A DNA stretch of 64,000 nucleotides, taken from assembly GCF_028858725.1 (NCBI RefSeq), contig NC_084763.1, positions 54,630,152-54,694,151 on the forward strand, read 5' to 3'. Positions 23,001 through 38,000 of the stretch are shown here, piece after piece. The first letter of the stretch is position 1, and the number at the start of each line of letters is the position of its first letter. Under the pieces are notes generated by a model that saw nothing but the letters and a program-made list of their open reading frames with translations, searched no databases and was not told the DNA's origin. This DNA comes from Colius striatus (lineage: Eukaryota; Chordata; Aves; Coliiformes; Coliidae). The position numbers and the translations under genes were made by a program.

Positions 23001-26000
23001 AGGGGGACTTTCAGCTACCCTAACAACCCAAACAACCAGCAATACAACAGTGGGGTCAGCTGTGCCTGGGTTGTTCAAACTGATTCCAACAAGGTAAAAC
23101 AGAGTCCAGGTTAAAGAAACCTTCACTCTGCAAGGCTTCTCAGCTCACCAGAGCAAATGTGACCATTTACATGCCACACATTCCAACACCCTGATCCAAC
23201 CCCCTCAGAATAAGAAGTGTTTTAAAAAGAGTAACTTTCAGATCCTGAGACAGTCCTCAGTCTCCTTACCCTAAGAATTTACCTAGGTTGTGTTTTCAAG
23301 GCTTTTCACATGCAGCTGTGGGCTAGAGTTTATTCACCTGCCACCAGCTAGAGAAGGTGTCTGCTTTATATTGCTTTAGAATGTGATCCGTGAATAGCTG
23401 CATGAGACAAGCTCTGCTCTGATGAGCTCCACAGTTGTTTCACGAGCTGAGACAACAACTTCATGTTTCTGATTTCTAAACACCAGAAATATGGAGTGAT
23501 GGATTCATGTTGTTAATTGCTTTGTGTAAGGACAGCATTTGGGTTTTTTTAAGGATTAATTTTTGAACCATTATAGTCAAATGTATATTCTGATTCTGAT
23601 CTGCAGCTAACAATTCCACAGGTGTTATAAATAACAACTACAAAATACATTACTTCATGCTTTAGCATGGGTCTTCTTACTTGGGACCTAAAGATTTGAT
23701 CTGGTTTTGACATTTCATGGAATGAATTGAGTAGTTTTACAAACCAGTGGTTGCTAATGGCCTATACAGTATATGTCATATCCTCAGCTTTAAACTTGAG
23801 AGCCAGTACTGTCTTCAGCAGATCTAAAGTCAGGAATATGAACCTACATAATGCTGTGTCACTAAGTATCTAGAATGGGTTTATGAGGCACTGATTTTAC
23901 ATGTGAAAAAAAATCACCAAACTTTCAACCACAGCAAGGATGAGAAATGTTAATTATTTGATGACACAACTGCCACGTTGTTTATGTTCTGTTTCAAGCC
24001 TTGCACGTGGCTTGATGTATATACATCTATTTGTTTCACATATATAGCAGACAGGCAAGTTAGCTCAATTATTGGCTTATAGAAATAAGAGTTACTGCAT
24101 AAACAGAGTCTCAGCAGATGGAGAAAAAGAGATTTCTTCTTTCATTACTTCATGTTAGATTCTGCGTATTACCTTCCCATTCTTCCAACTGGAGGCAAGC
24201 AATGAGTGTAACTCTGACTTCCTACAAATCCATGATGGGCCTTCAGCATCGATGCACATGCTGGGAAAATACTGTGGCTCCTCACCTCCTACAGAGCTTT
24301 TCAGTTCCCACAACTCCCTGTATTTTTGGTTCCACTCAAACCACAACATCACGACTGGAGGTTTTACTGTTCAGTGGGAATCTAGGAATCCTGGTAAGTT
24401 TGATGAAATGTCAAGTAATTTAACATCTTCAAGGCTTTAGAGCAAAATGAATCATTTACTTCCTTTGATTAGGAGATATTAGGAGCAGTGGGACAATATT
24501 TTACTAAGGAGTGAAATGAATCACTTCCTTTGATTAGGGGATATTAGGAGCAGTGGGACAATAGGACTAAAGAGTGAGGCTGAAATGTAGATCTATATAT
24601 CACTTTCAAATAATTAAACTCTGACTCTAGGCCTCTGCATGAATAACTTTCTGGGGTTTTTTAAGGCTGTTTTATACCTCCTGTAAAGAATCCCCTTGAC
24701 AGCATGTGTTTCTGGAGATGCCATTCTCATTAGTTCTCTTTTCTCACAGAAGTATCTTGCACTTTGAGTATGCAAGTTACTCTTTTCCTGCCACTGGCAA
24801 TTTACAAGAGCCTAGTGAGTTTGACCTACGTTTTCCAAACATGATAGATTGTTGGGAATTTGATTTTAAATCCTCTGTGAGTTTTTGGCACGATCTGCTG
24901 TACATTTGTGCTTGAACTCTTGCTAACACCACTTGTGTGGTTCTTACAGGAGGCCTGGCAGTACATTTCTAGGGATAAACCTCAAATCATCTTGTGCAAC
25001 ATCACACTCACTTCACTGTCCTGTGTGTTATCTAGAAGCAAAATTGTGCATTGAGTTGTAGCCCAAAAGAACCATAGATTAAAGAAAAGTATAGAAAATT
25101 CAGGGGGGAAGAGTTCCTTTCTTTCATTCTAAATGAAAACAGTCTTTTGCTAAGATAAAACAAAGTACAGAAAGTCAGAATAATTTTGTAAATGCAATCC
25201 AAGCTGCAGTGCAGTTCATTCTCCTAAAGAGATTTCCATCACCACTGGGAAATGATCTTTCTTTTCCTGTGAAAATCAGGGATTATTTGAAGTTCTGCTT
25301 TTATAATTGAGGTGCAGAATTAATTGTTAAACCAATGAGTTGCTTGTTGCTTTAAATTTATTTGGACTGATCTTTGGTTTTGAATTTATTCTGGATCCCA
25401 AAGTGGTATCTAGTTTTGACATGACAGGTGAATTCATCTTCTGACCTATTAAAGACTGAGTTCTTCCATGTTTGTTTTCTGTTAGAATGTGGTGGTGAGC
25501 TGACGGGTACTTATGGCTCAATAAGCTCTCCAGGATACCCTGGTAACTATCCTGTAAACAGAGACTGTTTCTGGACCATCTCAACCAGTCCTGGCCTCCT
25601 CATCACATTTGCTTTTGGCACACTAAGCCTAGAACACCACGAAAACTGCAGTTTTGACCATTTAGAGGTAAAGTTTAATTGTGGACTATGACAACATTTT
25701 ATGGCTATGTTATTGCAAAACAAGATATTTCAAAACTTTTTGTATGTACAGAAGGGGGCTGCTTGAAAATTAAATCCTGGGTTGAAATGTTCATTTGTAC
25801 TTATTCCAACCATCAATACACTATCAGATGCAGGCAGTATAACAGAAAGGGGATAAGATCCTGCTCCACTAAAGTCAGTGGAAGTCTTGTGATTAGAGAG
25901 AACTGAATTCAGGCCAAATACCTGATGGAAAGATTTCACTTTCTTGCAAAGTTCAGTCCCCAAGCCAGCCCACAAAGAGTTAATCAGTCTAAGGTCAATC

Positions 26001-29000
26001 ATTAGGGAATTAAATCTAAGATTAATAGATTAATATTATAGTACAGTCCATGACTTGGGTGTGCTTAGAGCTTTTTTTGCCAGCAATGGTTACAGAATTC
26101 ACCAGTACCCAGTCATGGAAATTGGAAGCTGGTTTGGAATTGCATGTTCTCCAAAATTATGCAATGCAGAGCATGACTTCAGGAAAACACCTCACCAGTC
26201 CATCTCTAATACTTTCCCTTTCACAGAACTCTTGATGACTCTCCCAAGAGCTCCATCACAGCTCTGTTGGTGATTCTGTTTCTCGGTTCCTATTTGTTTG
26301 GAGGAAACTTCCAATGAGCTTTCCCTCCCCACACCAACACCTAGGGTCCCCAAGATAGCTTTAAGAGTGTTGGTACTGTTCACAGTTAGCACACATCTAA
26401 CTAAACACTGATCTGTCATTCTGTGTAGATTCGAGATGGTCTTCTCCCACAAGACCCTGTCCTTGGTAAATACTGTAGCACTCTGTCTCCACCCCCACTC
26501 CAAACCACTGGCCCATATGCATGGATTCACTTTCACTCTGATGACTTAGTTACTGATAAAGGCTTCCACATTCTCTATACAACAGCCCCTGGTAAGTAAA
26601 ATTCAGCATTAAAGGTTAGTCTGTACCATTACCAAGATATATACAAGAGCATATAGATGAATGTAATTAACTCTTGATATTTAATACTACTGAAATCCTC
26701 TTTGATTTGCCCATTATACAGAGGCAGCCTAAACTCAGAGTTACCAGACTTGTGAATGCCTCAATCAATATCTGTTTTTCTCTTAATATAGCAGATCCTA
26801 GCTGTGGAGGAAATTACACAGGTAGTGAAGGGGTTATCACATCCCCTTTCTGGCCTAACCCTTACATCAACAACCGACAATGTATCTACATTATCAGACA
26901 GCCAGAGGATGAAAAAATATACCTCAACTTCACACATATGGAGCTGGAGAGTCACACTGGTTGTTCATCAAATTATATTGAGGTGAGTTCTCTTTATCAG
27001 TTGATATGAGAGGCTGATTACATGTGTATACAAAACCATGCTGCACAATTTCTGTCCCAGGGGCCACTGCAGACATAGGTGTTAATCAAGTATACCAAAT
27101 TATTTGTGTCTAAAAGTCTCAGGGGCTAAAAGAGCAAGGCTGTACTTTTGGCACGAAGCAAAGATAAGAGAATAAAAAATTCTGTGTAGAATCTGTCCAT
27201 GCAACCATGAATAACTCATCCTATGACTGCTGGACACAGCTGTCTGTATAAAACTCTGGTTGTATCACACAGAGGTGAACAGAAGTAAAACAAACTGGGC
27301 ACAGGCACCCAGTTGATTACCAAAGGTGCTCCTGAAGCCGATAGGAGCTGCTTGGTTCTGTGTTTAGTGTCTTCTTGACCAAGCAGGGAATAGGCTTTTG
27401 TGTGCTCCATGCAGTTGATCTGTTTTTAAAAGATGTTATTGTACTGACATATTGTCCTTTCCCTCCTCCTCTAATTCAGAGACTTTGGTTGGAATGAAGT
27501 GTAATTAATTTCTGAAATGAGAGGGGAAGTGTGTTTAATGAAAACAGACAGCTTTTGTTTGTTTGGCCTGGTACTTCTCTTGCCTAATTGCTGGCAGAGC
27601 AGCAGCTAAATACACAGCAGCCAGAGAAACAAAACCATTTCTGTTGAACACAATCAGTTTATATTAGTTTAGCAAGGCATTTCCCTTGCTGTTTGCTCAT
27701 CGGTCACAACATGTTCAGTTTTCTTGTGCTTCTGGCCTCTTCTTCCTGTCCTCTCACTTGATGGCTCAGCCCAGAGCAGAGAAACAGGACCAACTTTTCT
27801 GGTGGGGACAGTCAGCATGACTAGACCACTGTGCTCTTTTAGCAGGGCCTGATTTTCCACGTTCACTTCCCTAAAATACTGTCTCACTGGGTTTTAGAAT
27901 GGAGTTCAGCTAGGGAGATGGCTTTTGGGTGTTCAAGTTACTTCAAGAGTCACTCTCCAACAATTGTTTTGTCACTTTGGAAAGGTGCTGATTATTCTTA
28001 TCCCTGGCAATACCAGGAAGCCTGCAGAATTTCCACAGGGACCAGACAAAGCTCACAGGCGCTTGCTCGGGGAGTGTTGTTTAGTCTCTTACTTAGGAAG
28101 GAACAGTTTGGGACCAGAGGTCTGCAACAAGAAACTAGAGATGATAAAACTTGTTTTAGAGAGACTGTGACATGGTGCTGCAGAGGTAAGGTGTTAGCCA
28201 AGACAGCTCCTTTTCTATGCCATCCTTCTAACTGGCAATAGGAGACATTACTCTCATGGTTTGGAGAACCTGTTATTTTTATCACCACTCACTGGGCTTT
28301 ATAAAGCAGAAATGTAAAGAGAATATGTAAACTCCTATGAACTGTCATTCTGGAAACTTTCACTGCTATCCAAAGATTTTCTAAATATTCTGGAACAATT
28401 TCTGATCTCAGTTCCTCCCCTCTAAATCCAGAATAATTCTGTCACCCTAAACTCAAGTTCCAGGGATATTAAAAATGCCTCTTGGTCAGAAAGCCCTCGA
28501 GTCACCAGCCTGAGATTGTCAAAGCTGGGCAAACAAGCCAGCCATTGCTTGCTTTGACAAAGGTTTCTTGTTTCCTTTCCAAGCCCATGAAGGAATACAG
28601 GTGAGGAGAAAAGAAGTGGTGATGAGAAGGGACCAGAAAGCTTGCTGTCGCTGGCTGTGCCAATGATTTCACTGGAATGAGTTTTGGTGGCCAACAGCAT
28701 ATAAGTGCAGATCCCTCAAGCTACATATGTTACCACCACTTTTCCTTCCAAAAAGAGATGTTTTGTTTTCAGGAGAATCTTTGTGATAAAAATGGCTTCT
28801 TGTTTTTTTTCCCACTTGTGCAAGAACATGGTTGTTGGACATTAGCTTGTTGGCTGCCCTCTTGGATTGAGATGGGCAACTCAGAGGGTGTTCAAAGCTT
28901 CTTGGATATAGTAATGCTCTGCCTGGTTCCCTGAATGCACTTATTCTTACTCATGGACTGCAGCTTCAGGGCCTGAAGTTTGGAGGTGCAAATACCTCTT

Positions 29001-32000
29001 TTCCTTCTAGTCCCCTTGATAATTAGTGTTTATAATCTACCTCTGGGAAAACACATGTCTCCTTTGATTAGCAAATTGTTCAAGGTCAGCAGAGTGGCAG
29101 TGCTGAAGGGAGAAGCTGGAAGTGATTCCCTGACGTAGCTTCATTGTCATTACCATGCATTGAACCCTTCAGATAAGTAATGGAAAGATGTCAGTGTACC
29201 TCTATATTGTATTATGGAGTTGCATCTCTGGTGTGGCTGCATTGATGTATGGGTGTGGTGGAACACATGCTTGTTCTGGAGAAGTGCCACTGAAACATCA
29301 CTAGAAGTTTCATGTCCAGAGAAAAAAAATGGCAAAACATCTTTTTTCTTTTCACCCAGCAGATTTTAGTTCTGGCAAAAATTTCATAGCTATCAGAAGT
29401 GAGAATGTTAACTGTCTCTTTCATACTGTTACTTTTGGAAGCATAGACCCAAATGGTACTAAAGTTGTGATTTGTAGGGAAGGTCTGTTTCATCCTGATG
29501 TCCTGTGACAGTAGGGTGTGTGTATGTTTTCTGTGCTGATCATCTGACACATCCTTTGAGCTCTCATAAATCACATGCTTTGTGCCAAGTACTGCCATGG
29601 CATTTGCCCCTCATTAATTAGTAAAATAGTTCCTCCTTTTGTTATTTAGCAGCTCTTGTGAGGTTACAATTTTATCCAGATCCCAGACCCCGATGTTTTT
29701 ACGATCTGATGTTTTTCTTGTTTTCTTTTCAATGACTAGGTTCGAGATGGTGACAGTGAGACATCTGCTCTCATTGCCAAGTTCTGTCATGGCACTCTCA
29801 CATCTCCAATCACTTCTGCCAGCAACAGTCTCTGGATCAAGTTCAAGTCTGATGCTTCTGTGCAAAAGGCTAGCTTCAGGGCCATTTATCAAGTTGGTAA
29901 GAGGATAGAAATGCTCTGATGCCTGCAGTGGGTCTGTTGTAGGCAGTCCTAGCATGCTTGGAAATGCACCCCTCATTGTTTCTATGAATGACAGATCACT
30001 AACCACTAACATACCAAAGTTTATGTACCTCTAATTCTGCCTAAGTCTTTTTACTTTCTTTTTCCTTGTCTTTTAGTTCTCAACCATCAACAAATCTATC
30101 TGTGTCTGTGAAACAAATGAGTCAAATCTGTCAGTTTTCATGAGCACAGTTAGACTGGTCTCCTGTGTATGTGTCTGCTATACTTACAGCAATATGTGCT
30201 TTCATATACATTCTTAATACTTCTTGGATGATCTGTAGTGGATGCTGTGAGAAGACAGGGTTTTAGGAGCGGCTTTCTTCTAATTTTATTGTGATGTTTG
30301 ACAGACATCTCATTGTACATTCCTTGAAACCATTCATCACAAGGACTGATTCTTCTGTCTCTTGGCAGCCTGTGGAGGCTCCTTGTCTGGAGCAGGCAGT
30401 ATCCATTCACCTTACTACCCCAGGGTGTCCCCTCACCCAAAGACCTGTGAGTGGATCATCTCCCAGACAGCTGACAAGGTGGTGATTCTTAACTTTACCG
30501 ACTTTAACATTCGAAATGCAACCACTTGTGACTCGGACTACGTTGAGGTAAAGAATAATACAAATAGACTATGAATAGTAGATATATTCTTATCTGTATG
30601 TTCCTTCTACTTGACAGACAAGCACTTCCTACAGCAATTAGAAAAGGTTTTTCCAGGTTCTCTAACATGCTTTGGGTGGGAGAGTGCTTCTCTGACTGTC
30701 AAAAGGTTGTGTTGTATGTGCCTGTGGTAGAAACCATACTGAAGAGAGGACAGCATTTGGCCTACTAAGGATCTCATTTGTATGGTTCTTATGAATTCAT
30801 TTATGCTTCCAACTTTAATACAACAGAAGTTTGTGTGCCATATTTTGAATACACTGCTCTTCAGGTCAGAGATGGCAACAACACGGACTCTCCTCTGTTG
30901 GAGAAATACTGTGGTACAGCTGTACCGTCTACAGTGCAATCTACACGGAACAGTCTGTATGTCAAATTCAGAGCTTCCTCTCCTACCAACCTTGGCTTCA
31001 GAGCTGACTACTGGCCATCAGATACAGGTAAGGAATTGTTGTTTTCTGTGTAGAATGTCGGGAAGATCCAAATTTTGCTGCAGGCTGAGAACACTTGGCC
31101 GTCAAGTTTTGTGACAGTGTCATGGGAAACAAATTCTGAGTCAGTCAAATGAGGGAAAAAAGACTATTGAATCTCAGAAAGTAAATATCCAATTTTTACA
31201 GTTGCCTAATTTTTAAAGTAAGTCTATCACTTACACCTGCTATTTTAACTCTTTACAGGATGTGGAGAGACTCTCACTGGACTAAAAGGAACCATTACAA
31301 GTCCCGGTCATCCAGATGTCTACCCACATGGGATTAACTGTACTTGGAGTATCAACATTGAACCTGGCTACCTTATCCGCTTGACATTCACCTCATTTAA
31401 CTTGGAATTTGATTATAATTGCAGAAGGGATTATCTTGAAATATATGACAACAGCACGATGCAAACATTGGGCAGGTGAGCATGTCTATTAGTCTATAGA
31501 GCTGAATTACTGGAGTGAGGACTGTAGATCTCAACATCCAATTTGCTTCCTTAAATCTTGTGTATAGATGAATTTCTCTGCATTACAGAATTTCTCTGCC
31601 TAGGATAGGAAAGGCAGCTTGATTTCCTTGACCATGGAACTAGAAGTATGTTTAATAAACATTATACTGGGAGAAACTACCTTGTGTTAGGAAGACAGTT
31701 TTTAAGGACAGGTTTCAATAGCTGGCATTGTTCAGCTTCATTAACGTTTTGATTTATGGGAAATAAGTCCAAAAACATTAATATATCTGTGCCCAGGAAA
31801 AGATATGACTTGAAACACTTGCAGAAGGGAAAGAAAAATTGCTTAAAAAGCTGCATTTGGATCCTGGCAAAAAACTAAACCAAAGTCTGAGTTTTATAGG
31901 ATTTTGTTTTCCCTTTCTCCTGATATATGATTTTATCTTAGGAAAGAATCTTCTCTTTTTTTTCCCCTCTGCCATTTGGGGGATACACAGGCCATTCGTG

Positions 32001-35000
32001 CTGCCCTAGAATTCAAGAACATCTGAACTGCTTGGGAATGGTATCCAGCTGCAGCTACAGACTGTGAAATAGTTGTCAGACAAAGCATGATTTTGGAAAA
32101 TAGGGAGCAAATGACTCTCATCATGGAGAGTGTTTTACAACGTCAGTCTTTGGACAGCCATTCTGACTCCTACAAAAGAAAAGAAGATGTAGGTACAGCA
32201 TCGAATAAATTCAGTAAAAATCTGACAACTTGACAAACAATTTCTCCTCTGACTTTGCCACACAAGTTGGATTTGTACCCTTGTACACACAGTGTGCTGT
32301 TTAGTTCCATGATACAGGAGATATGCTTGGGATCTGTATCATCCAAAGCAGAGATTTGTGTGTGTGTAGCTGCTTGAACTTCTGAGGAAAGCTGAATCCT
32401 CTTCTAGTAACACACATGCTTCATAAAGTACTGTCATTCAATTTGGGGCATCTTTATCCTGCAGGTACTGTGGAAGATCAATTCCACCATCTCTCACTAG
32501 TGGTGGCAACATGATGATGTTGTACTTTGTGACCAATCACAACGTTGCATCTGAGGGCTTCTCAGCTAGTTATATCTCCCTGGATGCATCAAAAGGTAAT
32601 ATGTCAGTCTGTTCATCATGCAAATTAAATGTTTTCAGCTCTCATTGTAAATAACAACTACAAGAAACAGAGTTTTCTGTGTCAGTAGAAGACTGCCTGG
32701 TCCCTCTTCTATCCTTTCTCATTTATCCTGCTTTATTCAGAAGCAATTTCTGTAAACTGCACTGATATTTTCTTTTAAAAGCCAGTAAGAGTTGACATGG
32801 CAGGACTGCCTGAGCTATTTAGGAAAAGTCTTTCCTGAATTTGCTTTGTTCTTTCTGAGCTGAATATGTGTGATTTAGGATTCAACTCACTTGCATGGGA
32901 GACTCTCAGGTACCATCAAAATGAATTTAGTCCTTATTAAAGTGCAATATTGATGATGGGCACAAAAAGGTGAGATCTGATAAAGCAGCAAAGTAATCTG
33001 AAAGCACAATATGAGGTTTTTTTCCTTTACAACACATTGCAACATTTCTATCTCCAAAAGAACATTCTGGAGAATATTCCTGATATTCCTTAAATCTGGT
33101 TCTTAAGGTGTCTCTTTTTAAGGGTCCAAGATGTACATCAATGAAGACTACTGAAGAGAAAAATGACCATTAATTCCCTTAGTTCTCTAAAGCAGAGAAA
33201 GACTGAGAAATTACACTCAATTCTTAATTGATTTAAAGGTTCTCCAGGGTGGTGACACACTCGTGTTTTCAAACCATGCTGAATGCACCACACCTAGTCT
33301 AGTGTTTGAACATATCTCCATCACTCAGAGCATTTTAGCATTGACTGAGCTGCACTTGAAAAGCAGCTTCTTGATGAAAGACTGTACCTGCCAGTTGCAC
33401 AGACCCAACAGACATGGGTCTGCTATTGCTCCCCTCATTGCCAAACAAAGATCGGTAGTAGAAGGGGATTTACGTGGGTAGAAGGACAAGTACTGCCTAG
33501 GAGAATTAAACCAAAGAAATTCATAGTACTCATCTGTGCAGCCATGAACTACCAATGGCTGCTCATCATTTGCTCTTACTTTAATAATTTTCTTTTTCCT
33601 GAGTTTTCTGAGTTTCTGAGTTTTCTTTTTTCTGAGTTTCTTGAACCTCTTTAAAACCAGCAAAATTTTCTACCTTGTAAAAAATAACTGCTTTCTTGGT
33701 GACAGCTTGGAAAATTTGGCTATTATTTCATCTCTCAAGCATGTGTGTAGATGAGATCATAGAATCATAGAATGGTAGGGGTTGGAAGGGACCTTTAGAG
33801 ATCATCCAGTCCAACTCCCCTGCAGAAGCAGGGTCACCTAGATCAGGTCTCATAGGAACATGTCCAGGCGGGTCTCGAAGACGTCCAAGGAAGGAGCCTC
33901 CACAACCCCTCTGGGCAGCCTGTGCCAGGGCTCCCTCACCTCAACAGTCAAATAGTTTTTTCTTATGTTTAAGTGGAACTTTTTGTGTTCCAGCTTCATC
34001 CCATCACCCCTTGTCCTGTTGCTAGCTACTATAGAAAAAAGGGATGTCCCAACCTCCTGACACCCACCCTTTAGATATTGGTAAATGTTAATAAGATCTC
34101 CCCTCAGTCTCCTCCAGACTAAACAGCCCCAGTTCCTGCAGCCTTTCCTCATATGAAATGTTCCAGTCCCCTGATCATCTTGGTGGCCCCGTGATGGACT
34201 CTCTCCAGCAGTTCCCTGTCCCTCTTGAGCTGAGGGGCCCAGAACTGGACACAGGACTCCAGATGAGGCCTCACCAGGGCAGAGTAGAGGGGGAGCAGAA
34301 CCTCCCTCGATCTGCTGCCCACACTCTTCTTGATGCATCCCAGGCTGCCATTGGCTTCTTACCCAGGAGGGCACATTGCTGGCTCATGTTTAGTTTATTA
34401 TCAACCAGGAGTCCCAGGTCTCTGTCTGCAGAGCTGCTCTCCAGCAGTTTGACCCCCAGCCTGTCCTGGTGCAGGGGGTTGTTCCTTCCCAGATGCAGGA
34501 CTCTGCACTTGTCCTTGTTGAACCTCGTGAAGTTCCTCTCTGCCCAACATGGGCACAGGTTTTGCAACTGTGTTTTTATTCACTATCAGATAAGTTACAA
34601 ATCCAAAAAATCCATTTTCCCAGCTTCCTTCATTCATACTTGAGTTACCTGGCATGGAAACCAAAAAGCCAGTAAAAAGAATTAAGATTTAATGAGAACT
34701 GTTCCAAGGAGGAAATTTTTCTTTGTTAGAGAATAATAGGCCAAAACCCAAGTCTACTTTTAAAAATATATCCAAGAAAGACTCTGTAGTTTGAAAACTG
34801 AGCCCTTGCTTGTGAGAGGCTGTGAAATTCTCAGCCTTATAAAAGTCCTTTATGAGCCTGTCTTTGAAGCTGCAAACTATAATGACTATAAATACATTAG
34901 TTGATTGTTAATGTGATTTTGTTTCTTTTAGTTTACCTTGGATTATTATTTCATGAGTGCATTTGATTCGTTCTTATTTGTCCTTACTCAACATTACTCT

Positions 35001-38000
35001 ATATTTCTGTCTTGGTGTAAGCCTCTCTCTTCCTCTGGTTTTGTTAGTCATCTCAATACTGTCCAGCTTCACTGCTGTGCTTCCTCTTTTCCATATTCCC
35101 CTCCTTTACCATCATCATGGTGAATGGATTTTCTCACCTTTCATCCAAAACACTGCTATATGCACCACGTGAGGTTCAAACTTCATCAACACTGTCCCTC
35201 GAATGGTTTCAAACTATGGCTTAAAAATGCAAATCTATTTTCTCTTCCATGCTATTAGTAACCAGAAAGGGTATTAAATGTTTATATGAAACTAGAATCA
35301 TATAACATCTTCATTCAACCTCTCACCAACAGAGATGAATTTCTTTTCCCATAATTAACACAAATATCTTTGCTACTCTTCAGCTAAACTGAGCTCTCAA
35401 TTTATTCTCAATTAGACCTAGAACTATGATCTCTAGAATTAAAGCTTTTTTGTTTCAGCCACCCTGGTTTGTATAAGTATGGCAAAGTAGCAGATAACTA
35501 TGGAAACTCAGATCAATAAACTTACAGAGAATTTGGAATTGCAATCTATTTTCTTTACAGAGATTTGTTTCTTTCAGTCCCAGAAGCAGCATAGCAGTAC
35601 TATAAAATTAGTCATAACTTCTGGACTGCTACCTTGTTTTTTTTGTTAGGAATAAAATGTTTTGAATCTTCTGTGGCCTGAAAGAAGGCAAACACTTGGG
35701 CATGTGGACTTTGCTGTCAGAAGCAATTCCCCACTGAAAGGGACTGAAATAATATCAAGTTTAGTTTTCCTGCTGTGAGATGTTTAGGTCTGATATTCAT
35801 CATATATATCCAGTTACTCTAAGGCAGCAAATTGATGAACATAATCATATGGGAAAGATTTTCCAAAGCTATGCATTTATTTTCTTTTCTTTACATCTGC
35901 TGCCTATTTATGGTTTTCTGCTAAGGAAAAGATGGTTCTAATAATGTTTCTTGCGCAGGAAGAATACTTCATATTTTTGAGCTATGTTTTCTTAGCCAGC
36001 TAGACTGTAACCAATATCAGGACTAGTCAAAGCTGCTCTGGTTCATATTAGACATTTCAATAAGCTTTTGCCTCGAGTTGTTTTACAAAGAATGAGCTAT
36101 TGAGAAGATGGACAAGATCAGCCAGCCAAAAAGAATAATCAGTAAAATAATAAAGGATAAGTAAGAGTGAAAACATTGTTATGTAAACCAAAATGAATTT
36201 CCTTCTCCATGCATCTTAGGAACCAATGTTTTTGCTTGCATGGTTTATCTGTGATATATAAATTAGCTGGAAATAATGACAAAGCTATATTCCCTGTCCA
36301 AAAAATGGAATGCCACAAGGTATCACCATGGCCGTGGTCCATAAAGTGCAAACAATTGTTTAGCAGCCTGCCAGTTAGGAGCTGTGGATAGCTCGTATGG
36401 CACCAATGCTAATGGAAATCCTTCAGCCAAACATCCCCACATGATAGTCATTTAAAAGATATATTGCTCACTTAAACTATCTGTACCTCAGATGCTCAGT
36501 TCTTGGCTGTCTTCTATCTTTGAAAGGGGAAAGTCACGTGGAAAGCAAGGTAATATTTGGATTCACTTTCTACAGTCCAGGCCTCATATACCAATTAGAT
36601 GAATGTCTCCATTCAAGTGTTATGATAGTTTTTTAGGCTTTTCTTTTACCCATCTTGGGTGATCACACATAAAATGATAGAAAATTCTTCAAAAGGGCTC
36701 TCAGTCTTCCCTGGGAGTGTTGCTCAGGGTCTGGAAAGAACCAGGCAACAATTTTGCAGTATGGCTGCACTGCAGTCAATGTATGTATTTTATTGTTCTC
36801 CACCTCTTCACAAGTAAGTGGGGGTTTATTTGGTTTACTTTCAATTGGGGTTTGAGGGTTTTGTTTGTTTCACTTGTTTATTTCAGTTAAGAGCCTTCAT
36901 TTCATCCTTTCTGCTGAGAAAAGTCAGCCTTAACAAGGTTTTCACCAGATTGCTTTCTTGGTAGAGTTTTTATCCCTGGTCTTTCACTGCCTTTGGATTT
37001 TTCTTCCTTATCCTCCTGAATTGAGAATGCTAGTTTTTTATTAAGAGGAGTAACTTGGTTTTAAATAACATCATTGTGTGGTATATGTTAGCTGGCAATC
37101 ACCGAGTGGAGAAGTCAGAGTTTGAGAAGGATGAGGAAGGGAAGAAAAACTTCTGTGAACCCATGGACTGAAAAGTGCACTTGAAAGCAATGTATAGATT
37201 TATGTTTCTTCTTTATTGATAGCCAAGTGCCAGCTGACATCTCAGTTCCCATCTTGCTGACAGAACCCAGTAATTATTAGGAGGATGTTCCCTGGCTTTT
37301 CAGCTGAACTAGCAAAGGCAAGAATGGAAAGTAATGTCTGACAAATATGTCTATGCAGAGGTAGAGGGCATGGTTGACTGAGGCTAAGGCAGAAAAAGAA
37401 GCTGAAGTCCTGCATTCATTTTGGGCACCTGCTCAGCTGATCCTGACTTTCAGGGAAAAGGTTCAATCAGCTGCAAACTGAGAACTTGTTAGGCCACTGT
37501 AACTTGGTTGTGTTTGATCAGAGATTTAGACTGCCTGTTTATGTGCATACAACTCTGTGGTATGTGTGTTTGTGTATAAATCAGGAGAAGAGTGTTGGAG
37601 GTTGTTTTTGAACAGCTGTACCCAGTGTTTCTAAGCACTTGGTTCTGAAACACTACAAAAGACCTTTGTGTGCTGCTTTAGTAAAAATTAAGCCTGTTGG
37701 CATCTGTCAGCAGCAGTAGCAGAAGGCCCTGAAGTGAAGATGTGCTTTCCCATTGCCTGTGGAGAGGCATACACTTTGTGAGATGGTTTCTTCCCTTTGT
37801 TTTTCCTAAGCATGTGTATTATTACATAAAGTTCTAACTGCTAGAGATCTTGGTTTGACAGAGTGAGATCACAAGAAAACTCTCATTTTACATACAACAC
37901 TGTAGTTTTATTATTGATCAACTAGTATTGTGGCAACTGATGAATATCTCTTTATGGGAAAAAGCCTAGCTACAGCTTTCTGCAGTATGGATGACTGCAT

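Larger units (their letters stand above)
21356..24158 (+). other. CUBN: CUBN introns 12 and 13
   Basis: Introns 21356-22974 and 23094-24158 flank exon 13. Apart from the CR1 tail at 22116-22188 nothing is recognised. Confidence 0.65.
29897..32464 (+). other. CUBN: CUBN introns 18-21
   Basis: Introns 29897-30368, 30548-30864, 31028-31258 and 31476-32464 lie between exons 18 and 22. Nothing is recognised beyond splice sites. This is the most exon-dense part of the window. Confidence 0.65.

Noticed and set aside
30778..30864. Longer 5' boundary for exon 20, because the frame is open upstream
   Set aside because: The CUB4 sequence joins exon 19 exactly at the phase-0 acceptor at 30864/30865; extra residues would disrupt the domain.
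33850..34567. Minus-strand frames that look like proteins
   Set aside because: They are the frameshifted ORF2 of the reverse CR1 element, not a host gene.
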